This document shows, piece after piece, positions 33,473 through 46,817 of a DNA stretch of 64,000 nucleotides. Within the stretch, counting starts at the first letter, position 1. Every line of letters begins with the position of its first letter. Below the pieces are notes generated by a model, which had not been told where the DNA came from, made no database searches, and saw only the letters and a list, made by a program, of their open reading frames with translations. Position numbers and translations under genes: made by a program. This DNA is from Penicillus capitatus (Eukaryota; Chlorophyta): contig OZ287708.1 of the NCBI GenBank assembly GCA_965649825.1, positions 186,001 through 250,000 of the forward strand, written 5' to 3'.

Positions 33473-33913
33473 ATGTCGAACGAATGTCTCCGGCAACTCA
33501 AAATCAAAACAGCGAGCGTGCATCGCATTCGCAAGGAACTGGCTTTCTATGAAGAAGACGCCGTTCGAGAACAAAAGCGCTTCGAAAAACTGAAAGCTGA
33601 TGGGGTTGACCATCACGACCTCCAACAAGCTGTCTGTTCTGCGCCGCCGTGCCACCTACGCTCGCGAAACGGATGCTTATAGGAAAATGTGCTTACGGAG
33701 GCAAAGGCCATGATTCCAGATTCAAAGCAACGTTTGGATTCCGCCATCCGCGACCTCAAAAACTTCCTGGTCAATCTGTTCTCCAATTTAAAAGCCAAAA
33801 ACATGAACGCCGGCGATTGCGTACAGGCTCAGGAGTCAGAAGATCTCGAAGAAACCGAGGCCTTTACAAAAGCGCATGCGTTGTTGACAGAAGTGCAGCC
33901 TCTTGTCGTGTAG
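33473..33913 (+). CDS. TBCA: Tubulin-specific chaperone A (tubulin cofactor A)
   Basis: Exons 33,473-33,631, 33,683-33,769 and 33,827-33,913 (phase 0 joins, introns 51 and 57 bp) give 110 residues, the usual length for this protein. The start SNECLRQLKIKTASVHRI and the second helix AKAMIPDSKQRLDSAI match cofactor A, a three-helix bundle that holds released beta-tubulin during tubulin folding. The C-terminus ends with ETEAFTKAHALLTEVQP, again as expected. Cytosolic. Confidence 0.92.
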
Positions 33914-33992
33914 AGGACGGACAGACAGACAATGTACTGTTATGGCTCACTGTAAAACACGAGAGCATTTGTGTAAGTAGAGAGAAGATTGA

Positions 33993-35805
33993 TCAGGGTC
34001 CCAATTCTTTGTCCTTTCTCTTCACCATTTTGAGCAGTGCCTCATGGGAAAACTCGGATTCCGGTTGGGCAGGATCGTTATGCAACATGCGAAAGACCAG
34101 ATCCAAAAAGATCTCCAGTTTCGCGCCGAGTGGTGTATCTTCCTCCCGATCGGACGATACGTCGAATTCTTCGATCGCTCCATCGCGTCCGCGATACCAA
34201 TCCATGATATCGCGGAAGCCGCTTCGATCGAGTTCGTATCGATTCGGCAGCGCTTTTCGATCGGCTACACGGGCAAGAGCCTCTAGGAAGTCGATAAAGC
34301 TCAGGCTCTCATATCGGATGTAGTCTTTGATCTCATCTTGCACCCACATCCGACTCCTGAGATAGCACAGCTGCGCATCCTACGGCACAGATGATCATGA
34401 AGATCATTTATTCATTCTGAGCGATGGGTCTCAATGTATGCACGCACCAGAAGAGTGAACTGCGCGTCAATGAGTCGGCAATCTTCCATCAGGAGCAGCC
34501 AGCCGTCCACTTTCATGACCTTGTACCGCAATCCACCACTTACAGGTTTTGTCCTGTATCGACGGTAGATGGCTTTCAGTAGACTCGAGTGTTTCTTCAG
34601 GAGGAGATCCACGTCTTCACAATAAAGGCGGTTGTGTCGGAAATCGTTATGCGCCATGCGCATAGATGGCGCCACGCTCTTTTCGACTCTCTCGACGAAG
34701 AAACGATCCACAGCTTCGACCACATCCACGACATCGCCATTCTTGATGTACTTCAGAATCGCTGTAAAGGACAGACGTACGAAGTTGATCCGAATCTGAA
34801 TGTGAATGCGTGAGATAGATGCCTACCGATGCGGACGATGGCCTCCATGAACTCGAATCGCATCAATGCTTGCTCGTTGTTGTGTACGTTGTCTGCCGAT
34901 TTCTTGTCTGCCACAAAATTGGCCACGATGAAGACCGTATCGCAATCGCTTCTCTTAGTCGCCGCATCGACGATCGCACATTCGTCCAGAAATGCAGTGA
35001 ACGCGTTCAAAGAGAGGTGAAAGAGATCGCCGCTGCCAGTGGCTGCGAAATAGACAAAGGACGAGCAGAGCGTCCAGTAGTGCTTCTTCAGACAATCGTG
35101 CAACGCCGAGATGACTGTCTTTTCGTTGGCGGCGCCGTCTTCCAGCGCCTTGATCTCTCGAGAGAGCATCGAAACGAACTTCTCTTTTCCGGTGCATCGC
35201 TGCCAATCCTTCTCAAAACTGTTTTGCAAGACCTATCATCGACACAACGCCCGCTCACATAGGAAGGACCATGTAGAGAGGCGAGCCTTTGGTGTGTCGA
35301 AGAAATCGCGTGCGTCGGCTTCGCGCGTTCTCGGTTTGAAGATGGACGTCGGCAGCGACCATGGTTCTTTGCTGGGTGCTCGATCGAGCCGTTCCACCGT
35401 CGTCGTTGTACGCGTCTCCTGAACGGCTGTCGCCTCGAGACAGATTCGCACATTATGCTCTCGGAGATCGCTGAAGGTGTCCGCATCGAAACTCTCTGGA
35501 GATTTCACAGGAAGGCTGTGTTTCGTCGGTAACGGAACGAGTCGCGGCACAGGTCTGTGCGGCACGAAAACGACTCCAGTTCCCGGTGGCTTTGCGATAA
35601 TGTCGAGAATATGTGTGAGGGGCATGCCCTGCTGCAGGGCCGTCGGAATCGACGTCGGTCGAGGCGGCGTCGGTAGTGGATCGAATTCTCGTTCGTTGGC
35701 GAGCGATCCATCCGTGTAGTGATAGAAAACGGACTTTCCGCTCGGCAGTGCATAGTCTTCGAACAGACCTGCCGACACACGCGCCCCTTCCACGTGCTCA
35801 AACAT
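33993..35805 (-). CDS. Large helical protein of unknown function
   Basis: At least four exons. The N-terminal part is Pro-rich with a phosphosite-like composition (FDPLPTPPRPTSIP, FVPHRPVPRLVPLP); the rest is helical with ALHDCLKKHYWTLCSSFVYF, LNAFTAFLDECAIVD, EALMRFEFMEAIVRI-type and YESLSFIDFLEALARVAD segments, the last reminiscent of EF-hand-pair helices without clear calcium ligands. An intron at 35,233-35,286 only works as GC-AG (AAG|GCTCGC…GATAG). Similar helical proteins occur in flagellated protists, but that is recollection rather than something shown here. The start (35,805) is the first in-frame ATG; an upstream exon may exist because the frame is open to 35,900. Confidence 0.55.
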
Positions 35806-35986
35806 CGTTAGTTGGGGTCGCTTTGCAGTTCCCTCGACGCCAAGTGTCGGTTGACCGAAACGAATCACCGTTCTTACTCTTTGCGGAGAGAGAACGACCT
35901 AGAAGCATCCACCTCGCTGTAAGGGAAGGAGTAAAGTGAGCCGTAGGGATGCTTTGAAAGAGACGTCTGTGTTTTTGGTCTCATCT

Positions 35987-38900
35987 TCACAGCTTCGCAA
36001 TACCATGACGGGAATCCTCCCTAGATTCCGGGCTGACGTCGAAGGACGCTTCAGCGAAAGCGTCTCCTCCAGACCAACGCCTCTGAAAGACTTTCCAGTC
36101 ATGATCCTCAGAATGCGCGTACGTGTTGATGCGGATGGTTGCTGTCTGAAGGGCTTCGCAGTCACGAGCGGCGTTCGTGGCGAGCAATTTCTTTATGTTC
36201 ACCGTCATGTCTGTGTTGTTCGAAGTCTGTCTGTATTCGCTGATACTCGGATTCCAGGTAGGGGATCTCACAAATGGAGAAGCGCCCCATGAATGGCACA
36301 GCGGTCGACAAAGCGTTTTCTGCAGGGCGACGTCTTTCGGGAGAGGCAAAGAGTCGCGTTCCCGTTTCCTACACACAGACACCCGATGCCTTTGCCCATA
36401 CCGTGCAGATGTGCACCTACACTGCGTCCGATCTCACAGGTGGAGGCATCGGCATCTCGGGTCGCTGTTTCTCTCGGGAAACTTCTCTTAAATCGGTAAT
36501 CCATTGGCGAAACGCATCGCCGAGTCCATCTCCTTTGTGATGCAATTCCTTGTCTACATACAAACATGGGGCGTCCACTGCCCTCTACAGATGTAGAGAA
36601 TAATAGCACCTTTTGAATCCGTCGATCTCTGCGTCTTCGGATCTTCGTTGTCGGAAGAGATCGCGTGAAGCGGAGGCGGCGGCGGCGGAAAATAGAACTT
36701 TGGTCTGGGCGCTCTGCACTCTTCTCTCTCTTTCGCGTCCTCGGATCGATCTTCTTGATTGAAAGAGGCCTTGGATCCGTAGAGCTCGGCCTTGTACAGT
36801 CTGCAAAGAAACAGTCCATCCGATTGCTTAATCGAAACGCATTAAACGATACCGCGTCCTGTTCGCTTGATTCCGGGATACATTATGCAACACCGCGCTG
36901 CACAAGTGCATAAGCATCTGCGTGTCGACCGCATCCGATTTTGGCGTCCGGCTGAACAGAGAATTGGCGATCAGGATTGTTTTCAATCCATGACGTCCGA
37001 TTGTCTCCTGAACACCGCCGCGTTGTTGCAAGCCATCTCTTTGCTTTCGAGATTACTTGATTGCGTTCCAGAACGGATAGATTGAGCAAAGCGACGAGCA
37101 CGGCTTCGTATGTCTCCACGACTGCAGAGACAGTACGCATATCACGTTCATACTCTGCTGGGGGAGGCATCCCATCATCCTTCGTTGAAGGTTGTGCCCC
37201 TTCCTGCACATCCCAACAGCTTAGGCGGCAAAACCTAAAAAAGTGCTCAAGCAACGATCTCCAAGAGCAGAACGTATTTTAGTTTGTGCCTTCGGTTCAG
37301 TCGTCGTAGCAAAGAGCAGAGCGCCTCTGTGCCTCCACGTTCGGCGACGATTGCCTTGCACTGGAAGGCGTAGTGTTTGGCGTGAAAACAGTCGAACGGT
37401 ATCAAGAAAGAGAATCGTGCCAGACCAACAGCGCCGTTCAGTTCCAACAATGGCGCCTCCGTTCGAATGGCTTTGATCAGGGTCTCGACAATGTCACCGA
37501 ATTCGATAAACGCCGAGCAAGAACAACACTCAAGGAAGCTTTGAAGCAACCCTGTGGCGCAGTTTCTTACCGAAACTGGCCACTCTTCACTAAACACAAG
37601 ACAGCCGTGGTTGATCGATGGCTTTGCTGTATGGTCTGACCAGCGAGCAATGTTCAGCAGATATGTGCTGATTCCGGACTCGAGCAGAAAGCGTTCGGCT
37701 TTTCGGGAACGGCTCGTTGCGTTCCACAACGTCACGCATGCCAGTTGAATCACTTTCCATGCCAGACTGCTTTGGATGCGCAGTAGTTGCGACAACACGT
37801 GCAAGGCGCGTTGCATCAAGGGCGAAATGTCTGTATCCTCTGATGTATGCTCTGGATCGGGTGCCATTGTCCACCAACAGTTCCTGTGACGGCATCGCCG
37901 CTTGGAATTCGTCGGAGGCGAATCTACCTGTCGGTATTGTATTCAAATATCTGTGACGGTTTCGGATCTGGACCGCCGTCGTCTGGTGTCATGAAGAGAC
38001 AGAGACTCGCCGTCAGGAATTCAAAGAGCTTAAGAATAGAAGCATCGGGATCTTCGGGAGTCGATGCAGTCAGATCTTGCAGCCACGATTCTCCGACGGT
38101 CACCAAAGACATCAACCCCCACTGCCCATCGCCCTCTGCCTCAGATGCATCTGGTCGATCGCCACACATCTCTCTATCGACGTCGGCTGATCCGTCCTCT
38201 TGCTGCATGCGCTCCTCTGTGAGTTCGTGCACTTCGATGGCCGCCGCAATTCGCGTTTCGGTGTCCGTTGGCGTCACCGAATTGTCTCTTCTATCAAAAG
38301 CTTTGGCAAGAATGTTGCGATTCCCGTGACTGCGTAACAGAATCCACATTCCAGCCATGAGATACTCCAGCATTTTCAAATTCTTCGTTCGCTTCAGCAA
38401 CGTCGAGAGTAGTCTGAGAGTGGATTCCTCGACCTCCTCTGCCTGCGAAGAAACAACCCTTGTGCTCTTTCTGCAGGGACTGTAAATTGTCACCATCGTC
38501 GACAAGTACATAAAACCGATGGCTGCGGATTCTTCGACGATTGGTTTGCAAGAGGGATCTTCTGGCGGATCGGAGAGAGCAGACAGCAAGGCGTGAAACG
38601 CACCGGCATCCAACAGCTTCTTTCTGTGTGGTCCTGTCATGCACGCATCACCTTGTGCGCCAATGGGGTGACATGCAAGAAACGCAAGTCCAGCACAAGC
38701 AGCGGCAACGACATGACCGCTCTTGGAATGCGCAGCGTCGTTTGGCGTCCCTAACAAATGGAGCAGAGCACGAATGACGCTGGATCTCTCGTCATCGACC
38801 ATCTTCTGCGCACGACTCGGATGTGAACAGAATGTCGTAAGACTCGCCGTCAAGGAATGCGTCATACGCTCGAGCGAGATCTGTCAAACACGACGACTCA

Positions 38901-40564
38901 ATGGATCGATCTGCTCTCCGATGGATGTCAGATTCCGACGCACTTCTGCCGTTTGGCTGCCGATCACAGCGAGGTCGGCCAAGTCTTGAATCTCGTCCAA
39001 GCCAATGGCGTCCGAATCGTCTTGGGCGCAGTAGTAAGACGATCCCCATATCGCTTGTGCACATCCTTCGCACACATCAACGAGTAGCTTTGCATCGGTC
39101 TCCAAGGCATTGCCGGATGAAGCCTTAGAGATGCCTTCGTGTTGACGCACGTCTCGCATCAACTCCTTGAGTAACGCCAAACAACATTTGAACACCAGAC
39201 ACGTCTCGTTTCTCTCTTGCGCCAGTTGCATAAGACAGTCATCCAGGACAAGAGTGGAAAGGATCATCGCCATGTAGAACGAGAGCACGCGTTCTTCTGA
39301 ATTGTGGCTTTTCAGGATCTCGAGTACCGACAGGAGGCCGCCCGACTGGACGAGATGCATTCGGATCTCGTGATCGCGTTGGACAAGACTCGCCAACATC
39401 TTGGCACTTATCACGCGTCTCTCGGACACCGTCACCGAATCTTCCCCTTCTTCTTGTCGACATAATCGCAGCAATGTTGTCAAATCTGGCTCGCAATCGA
39501 GTAATTGGATACGGCAACATCGATCAACCATCATCATCGACAGAGCGCCCAGTGCAAATTCCTTGAAGATTTTTTTTTTTCATTCATCGGAGAAACGGAA
39601 TGGGGTGCTTGCTTGAAGGAGGTCCTTTTCCGGATCTGCGGAATCTTTTGCCGCAGTACGAGCCAGTTTCAGAAGCGATTGGACAGCTCCTAGAGAGGCG
39701 AGGTCTTGTCGATGTTGCCCAAATCTTGCCATGCCCCAGACAACGGCTGCAGCACATCTCGCCACCTGAGATGAAACATGGCGTTTCTTGCAAACGAAAA
39801 CGACAGTCGATCAAACCTCCTGTTTCTCAGATTCCAGTCCGTGTGCGACATGCTCCAACGTGTCCTTGCCGATCTCCTCTAAGTCGTCTCTGTCGACGAC
39901 GTATTCCCAAAGAGCATGCATGGCTTCCGCTTCAAGCATATCATTCTTCTGGTCACACTTCGCATGTATCCATGCTAGTAGCGTCTGTCTTTGATCCGAT
40001 CGTGTATATGGTATGTGGCAAACAACTTGTTGCCACTTTTCCGAATCGTCTATCTCGTAGTGCTCTCGACCGAAGGCCAGAATGAAGTTATCTGTTTCAT
40101 TTTGGAGACGTTCGTCGAAGAGAGGCTGTTCGAAATGCACGTGAAGCTGCGTTCCAGCACAGACGGCTGTTCTCTTGATCGTGCGCGTCTCGTCGTCTTC
40201 GATCACGTCAACACGATCGTTACCTGCCAACCACAGATACGTAGAGAGAACAGACAACAAACGGGATTGCGTTACCGAGCGGTGTCCACTCGTCGGCATC
40301 TTTACCAAAAAGCAGCGCCACTCCCTTGGCAAAATCGGCAGGATGGTCCGTGGCAATGACACACGAGGCTGTCGACGACGCAAAATCGTCCAGCTCCTTC
40401 TGCGCGGCTTGCCACACGTGTTGAAGATGGGCGGGTCTCAGCAAAGGGATCTGGAGAATCTAACAACGCAGAGAGCGCGAGTGATGCTCGGTACTCGACG
40501 GCAGGGCGCGACGAACTTCATCGGAGTCCCGTAGCTGCACATCGACGACACCGTTCCACGTCAT
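35987..40564 (-). CDS. Large armadillo-like repeat protein
   Basis: A long multi-exon gene. N-terminal part begins MTWNGVVDVQLRDSDE and continues ILQIPLLRPAHLQHVW; the centre is a series of helical ARM/HEAT-like repeats (ARCAAAVVWGMARFG, LASLGAVQSLLKLAR, LVQSGGLLSVLEILKSHN, GHVVAAACAGLAFLACH, LLDAGAFHALLSALSD, LELNGAVGLARFSFLIP). The C-terminus is Pro-rich (FYFPPPPPPLH) and ends in RHGIAKL. Confident joins include 39,562-39,612 (GC-AG, CAA|GCAAGC), QANRTR|LYKAEL near 36,800 and TDSK|DKELHH near 36,560; one join near 38,880 is uncertain because an in-frame TGA must lie in an intron. ARM proteins act as protein-binding scaffolds; no specific role can be given. A further open frame at 40,518-40,820 may be an upstream exon or a separate gene. 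Confidence 0.6.
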
Positions 40565-41792
40565 GATGGCGGCGGTGGGTGCTCTTTTCAGACACGAGAC
40601 AGTTCAGACGGCACAAGGCCTCAGCATCGAAGCGCACGAAGATGTTCGAGAGTATCGCCATCATCGCTAACAAACCGACGTCATCGTATTCTGTCAGCGA
40701 ACCGATCGATAGCGAGATCGACAGAGGATGTCCCTTAGACGTAGATTGTAGTTCGTGAACATGTGCGAGACGGGGGAGTGACAGCGACAGGCACGTCGAC
40801 ATCTGACGCAGGAAGGACATGGTGATGACCGATGGTCGTTAAAGCGACATCTTATCTATCACCTGTGTTCTGTAGTCAGATCTGGAGAATGTCTTTGCAG
40901 ATAGAGCACGTCTTGTTTAAGACAGCAAACAAGAAGAGAGTGCAACGGGATGCCATCCGACAATCGAAAGTGTATCTCTGGAGATACGTCGTCCGATGAG
41001 AGGATCGAGGACACAACGCCTTGATCGGCATACTCAAGAAACGGCGATGGGTGCCTCTAAACCATCGCCTTCGTTTTTACGGTAGAAGGACGGTCCACTA
41101 AACCTCCGATCTGTATCCCCTTTTTCGACAATCGTCGATCGCACGGCGAATGGCGTCAGATGGGATGACGGACCGGCAATTTAAACAGAATGGCCATTTG
41201 TCCTGCGACGATTGTATTCTTGGACATCTGTTGTTGTTTGGATCCGTGTCCTTCTGGAAATAACGTCGTCGATGAGACGAGAGTCGATGATGGTCAGGAT
41301 CTCTCTGTTTGTTGTCACCGCCCGCCATGACTTCGAACGATCCATTGGACACAGACTCCGCGTCTCCTATCGCTTTCGATATTCCTCTTCCTATAGTGTG
41401 CCCTCTCTGCTGCGATTGGACTTATGAGGTCACTGCATCGTGTATACCACCGATGCGCACGAAACAGGCCAATCGAGACGCGTTAGGTGTGTCCGAAAAA
41501 ATGCTGTCCATCCATAGAAGCTACAGTTCGCGATCGGAACGCGCCGAATCGCGAACACGACCAATCCCTTCCCGTTGCGAATTCGACAAAGGAGGAGCTT
41601 CTCTTGGTGTCTGTGGCAACACAGGAATGGTGACGTTTTCGCGGATCGTACCGCAAATGCCGTCGATCATCGAACTCAAGGTCTCCGAGACGTCAGTGCG
41701 AGATCGCTCAGCAATCTTCATTTCGTAACGTATTCTTCATTTCTGCTTTTTCTCTGTTTCGTCGACGAGTCGTCGTTTCGACATTGGCTCCA
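40565..41792. other. Stretch with unresolved small frames upstream of Argonaute
   Basis: Holds a minus-strand frame at 41,521-41,721 (start MKIAERSRTDVSETL), a minus-strand frame at 41,098-41,352 with a CLNC pair, and a plus-strand frame at 41,329 (MTSNDPLDTD…) with a CPLCC cluster. One or two small zinc-finger-like genes may be here, divergent from Argonaute, but no model joins up cleanly. Confidence 0.35.
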
Positions 41793-44700
41793 ATGGAACG
41801 CGGACGGTATGGACGTGAACGGCGCGGCGGAGGGTATGGTCGTTTCGGTGGACGTGGCGAGATGGAACGCGGAAGAGGAGGAGGCCGAGGTCGACGCACC
41901 CAATACTCCCACGCACCTATCCGAGCCGATCTCTCTCTTTTATCTAACAGGAGCGGGAAGACCCGTTTCAAAGGAAGAAGGAATACGCGCTGTCGAAGAG
42001 GCTTTGCGCGATCTGACGCTATCGAGCACCGCACCGGCCACAACGCCACCTGGACAACAGGCAAGGCACCCTTGGCGTAACAGATCTGAGACGCAGGCTC
42101 CGTGTGACAGCTGCGTCTCGCCAGTCGACCAGATCGCGGCGGTCGAGCTGGACGTACTTTTCGCGTCTTCGCTAATTTCTTCGCCATGCATGTCGGCACC
42201 GGGCACGTCTATCACTACGACGTCGAAATCAAACAGCAGGAGCGCCGACGTCAAGGTCCCTAACACAATGCCGCTGTGTCGGTCGATGAGACGATCGCAT
42301 CTAGGCGAAGGCGACGTCGTCGCGATGGGACCGCAATTGCTGCCGATCAGTCTCAGTCGAGCAATCGTCGAGACCTGTGCGCGGGAACACGGATGGAGTC
42401 CATGTTGGGCATACGATGGTAAAAAGAACATCTTCGCATCCGAGATGTTCGAAAGGGAGAGGAATGTCTTCGAAGTGAACATAGGCGCGCAGGATCGGCC
42501 TCGCAGCTTCGAAGTTCATGTCCGTCTGGCCTCAACCATCAACATGTCCAGCATAGAAGACTACTTAAGAAGTGATACGCACGTTCCTCCTCCCAGGGAA
42601 GCTATACAGAGTCTTGAGGTCATTCTCACACAAATGATACCTTCTTTAGAAGTGTGATGTTAGGTGTGTTTACGATCGGCGGCTGCACGTACTGGCAGGG
42701 GACACCTGACAGGTCGATCCATATTCTTTGACGACGAGCGATTCAACAGAGAGCTGACGCGAACTGCTGTTCTGTTTACTGGGTATCACCAGAGCGTGAA
42801 GATTTGTGAGAAAGGGCTGGCCATAAACATCGAATCCAGCTGGGCGGCGTTTCATAGAAAACAACGCGTTCTCGACTTCTTGGAGCAAATCATTAACAGC
42901 CCTGTCCGTAACTGGCCACAGATGCCCAAAGATCAATTGATTTCGATCATGAATGCCACGATGACGAACATGATCGTCGAAACGCTGCATCGAAGAGAGA
43001 ACTCCAAAAAATACAGGTGTGTCATGGGCAGCCCTTCCTTCCCATCCAAATCCTTCTTGGCAGATGCCGTGGACTGACACGGAACTCTGCGTCTCATGAA
43101 ATATTTGCATTAAAAGACGGCACGAATCTTTCGATAGCCGACTATTGGGAAGAGAGATATGGTCGACTGCAGTATCCCTGGTTGCCGTGTCTCGATGTCA
43201 GCAAAGGGCGAAAGATAAACTATCTGCCAATGGAAGTGTGCGAGATTGCTGCCGGACAGAGAATTCTGAAAATGGCAGAAGATCAGACGCGAAACATGAT
43301 TCGTTTTACAGCAATACCACCCGAAGAACGTAAGAATCAGATTCATAGGACATTGAAAGATGCAGAACTCGAAAGGGATTCTGCCATACAGGCATTTCAG
43401 ATGCGTATCGAGAAAGAGATGATTCAGGTGAACGGACTCTCCACATGTATGGTCTCCATGAATGACGGGTTATCTTTAGACGACGGCTAGAATTCTTCCC
43501 CAGCCCCATCTCGAGTATCAAGAACCAGAATGTATGGACACCGGCAATCGGGGGTCCTGGAATCTCGAGAACGTTCGGTTTTACAGACCTGGCTCAATTC
43601 AGTCCTGGTCTATTGTTTCTTCGATTGAGAGGGAAGTGGCTTTGAGACAAGGAGAGAGTGGCCTTCCAGCTTTTACGGATGCCTTGATGGACATGCTGGA
43701 GAGTATGGGCATGCAGCTTCCCTCAGACTATCCACCTCTCCTACATCAAGGCTCCGCCACAACAGATGATGTTCTCAAAGAAGCGATCCGTGAAGCACAA
43801 GAAACCTACAAAGAGCCTCCAAACCTCATTCTTTTTCTGCTCCCAAACAAGAGTACGACGCCGCACCGTATCGTACACTTGTGTCCATCGATAGATGTTT
43901 GTCTGTTGCAGATTCTCGACCTTATATTGAGGTCAAGCGTATTGCTGAGGGCAAACTGGGTGTCGTCACACAGTGCTTCGTAGCGACATCTGCAGGGATA
44001 GGTGCATTTCTCTGTTTTCCATTGGTCTTGCCAAATGGCGATGGGCTGGTGTAGGGAGTCAACCTAAGAATCGTCTGCAATACTTGGCGAATCTTGCGAT
44101 GAAGATCAATCACAAAGTCGGTGGGGTGAATACACAAATCATGACATCCATTGCCAGCGCATTTCCAGTTCTTGGTCTCAACAAGAAACGCCCATTTATC
44201 GTTTTCGGAGCAGATGTGACGCATCCTTCTACTTTTGACCCGACAGAACCATCTGTGGGCGCCGTTGTGGCCAGCATGGATCCGTAAGCTGTCGGTCATT
44301 GCTGTTATATCTCCATAGCCTGGCATCTCAGGTACCTGGGTCAGTTTTCGGCCAGAGTCATTGCTATGGGCCACAGAGAAGAAAAAATGTCGATGCATGA
44401 AGCCATGATCGATTTATTTCGGCAATTCTACGCTCGTAACAAAGTCACACCGGAGGCCGTTTTCTTCTACAGAGATGGAGTCTCTGAAGGCCAGTTTCAG
44501 GAAGTACTCGAACATGAGTACAGCGAGATCAAAAAAGTCCGCTCATCAAATCTGATAGACATCGCGTTCATAGGGTATTCTGTCTCTAGGCATGCCACGC
44601 TCTCTCTCCAGAATACAATCCGCCAATCACTCTGGTGGTTGTACAAAAATCACATCATACTCGATTATTTCCGGCACATCCACAAGACGGAGACCACAAA

Positions 44701-45105
44701 GGAAACGTTCGTCCAGGTACCGTTGTGGATAAGGACGTCACGTCAAAACACGAATTTGATTTCTATCTCAATTCTCACGGTGGAATTCAAGGTAAGCATT
44801 TCGATCATGGCCCTTCTTAACGATGGATGACAGGCACAAACAAACCCGCCCATTATTACGTGTTGGTGGATGAGAATGGGTTTGGTTCCGACGGAATCCA
44901 ATTGCTGAGTTATTGGATGTGTTATCTGTATTGTCGATGCACACGTTCGGTATCTTATGCACCACCAGCTTACTATGCACATCTGGCAGCATTGCATGGA
45001 CGTTATGTAGTAGGTCATCATACAGATTCCTCTTCAGAAGGATCGAATGGCAAGAATGGTGCCATGTTTCACGAAGGTTTGAACGAGAGGATGTTTTTCG
45101 TTTAG
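41793..45105 (+). CDS. Argonaute (Ago clade), full length, multi-exon
   Basis: About a dozen introns of 34-60 bp. The product starts with an Arg/Gly-rich tail (MERGRYGRERRGGGYGRFGG), then the N domain (ANFFAMHVGTGHVYHYDV, HGWSPCWAYDGKKN), linker and PAZ domain (GLTRNSASHEIFAL, YPWLPCLDV, NYLPMEVCEI), MID, and a PIWI domain with FIVFGADVTHP, FYRDGVSEGQF, VQKSHHTRLFP and NKPAHYYVLVDENGF. The catalytic Asp, Asp and His of the slicer site are present; the residue at the glutamate-finger position (in MIDLFRQFY) is Asp. The end ERMFFV fits the family's buried C-terminus. Known role: small-RNA-guided silencing. No Dicer or RdRP gene is in the window. Confidence 0.94.
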
Positions 45106-45749
45106 TCTTTGATTGCTTTGCATATCCAATTGGACATTTACCATTTTTCTTTTTCGATTTATGTCGATGGGAATCGGACGGGGGACCGACTACAGACACT
45201 GGATTGTGTAGACGGCCGGATCGAATCGATCCGCCGTCGTCGAACGGTAAACGATAGTAGCGCCATTGAACGAACGAAAGGTTCGATACGCCATCGACGA
45301 CGCCACGCGACACATCGATCGCGACGATCGGCGTCGAAACGATCGTAACGCACAAAAGGCGTCGTTTGTTTACGGCACGCGACGAAACAGGTTCGCCGCG
45401 TTTACTCCTTCATGAAAATAAGGTCGACGGGAACGTCATTTCGCGAATCGACCACACAACGATCATTTCTGCCTTTCTGCTTTTGCCCAGCCGCTGCTGC
45501 CTCGATGCATGCCGTGAAACGCAGGGTTGTCTCTCGTGGCGTCAAACGTGGTCCTTCACTACGTCGACTTACCCTCTCGTCAAAATGGCTGCCCCATCGA
45601 AATCGACCACAGCATAAACCCTCCTTCTTCCATGATCGTCTACGATCGCTCCACTGCTTCGCACACTCGGATAAAGATGAAGACGACGCAGAAAAATCTG
45701 CTTTCACCGGTCCTGAACGAGAAGTCCACCAGACAGCTCGCCATTCGGA
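45106..45749. other. Intergenic, nothing recognised
   Basis: Open frames on the minus strand here run antisense into the next gene and are shadows. The stretch holds the 3' flank of Argonaute and the 5' flank of the membrane-protein gene. Confidence 0.5.
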
Positions 45750-46628
45750 ATGGTTCAGATTGGGTTTGGCAAGGGTATCGAGAGTGCGGTCGAGAAAATG
45801 TTGCTCGAGAGTCCGGCCGTTAAATCTGCCATCGACCGAGTGACTGCTGCGTCGGAGAGATACGAAGAGATCGTTCGACGGAAGCAGGAACAGCAACAAC
45901 AGGCCGAGATCGATCGACTCGAGGTATGAGAACATCACACTTTCGAAACCGATCGATCGATCGATCGACGAATGTACAGGAGCATCGAGCACTGGCGCAT
46001 GCAGAAGCGGAAGCTGCCAAGAAGAGAGTACGTGCTGCCGAATTGCGTTTGCTTGCAGCGACCGAGGAGCAGAATCTGCTAGAAGAGCTTGCCAAACGGG
46101 TACTGTTTTCATACATTGTCTCCATCCTTGCTGCAGGCACAATCGTGTCTCAGAATGCCGAACGGCTGCAATCGGTAAAGGCATTCACTGTTTCCTCTCT
46201 GGGAGGTCTAGCGAGTTTAGTGCCAATTCTCTTGGCAGAGGCTGGCAACCTGGAACGCGATATACTAAGCCTTCTGGCAACCACCATTTCTTCTGGACTC
46301 TACGGCATCACCTACCGGTCTGTCCTTTCTCACACTTCTCACACATAAAGAGTGAGATGTCTATAGATATGCCGTTGGTAATGGCAAGGATATTCAGTTG
46401 AAGCTTGGCGTGATCGGTGCGTTTTGGATCGTATCGACGCTGAGTTATGCTCAGTCCGTTTGGAGTTCCGCAACCGACCCCCTCAGTCATTTCGATATCC
46501 ATCTTTGCGATAGAATTGGATTTCAAAGCGTTCAAACGCTTCTTATACTTCTTGCATCCACATTCGCTATGGAAGTGTCCATCCGTTCGGGATTCATGCG
46601 TTATGCAACAGACACATCTCAAGGCTGA
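45750..46628 (+). CDS. Membrane protein resembling a plant/algal plastid family
   Basis: Exons 45,750-45,923, 45,980-46,317 and 46,367-46,628 sum to 774 nt, 257 residues. An N-terminal charged coiled coil (SERYEEIVRRKQEQQQQ, EAEAAKKRVRAAELRLL) is followed by four or five hydrophobic segments, among them LGGLASLVPILLAEAG, SGLYGITYRYAV, LKLGVIGAFWIVSTL and VQTLLILLASTFAM. The motif GITYRYAV…QLKLGVIGAF resembles an uncharacterised family of plant and algal plastid membrane proteins that I recall with GVTYRYA…QLK-GVVGAF; this is a memory-based match. No catalytic residues are evident. The first intron contains a (GATC)n run at about 45,949-45,968. Confidence 0.65.
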
Positions 46629-46817
46629 AAACAGTGTCAAATCAGTTTTCATGTAATGCTTTGTGTGCCATTAAGGCATCTTCCTGATCATTAGTACAGT
46701 CCAACGACATTGACAACAACAAAATGGAGTCCGGATTAACACGAGTCGTGTTGGTGAAAAGTCATTGGTAAAAGAGTTGTAAACCGGTGGTGGTGGTTGT
46801 TGGTTCATCTTCCAGGA

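Noticed and set aside
45402-46184. 260-residue minus-strand frame
   Set aside because: It is antisense to the three-exon membrane-protein gene, which has clean splice sums and conserved motifs; the minus frame is a shadow.
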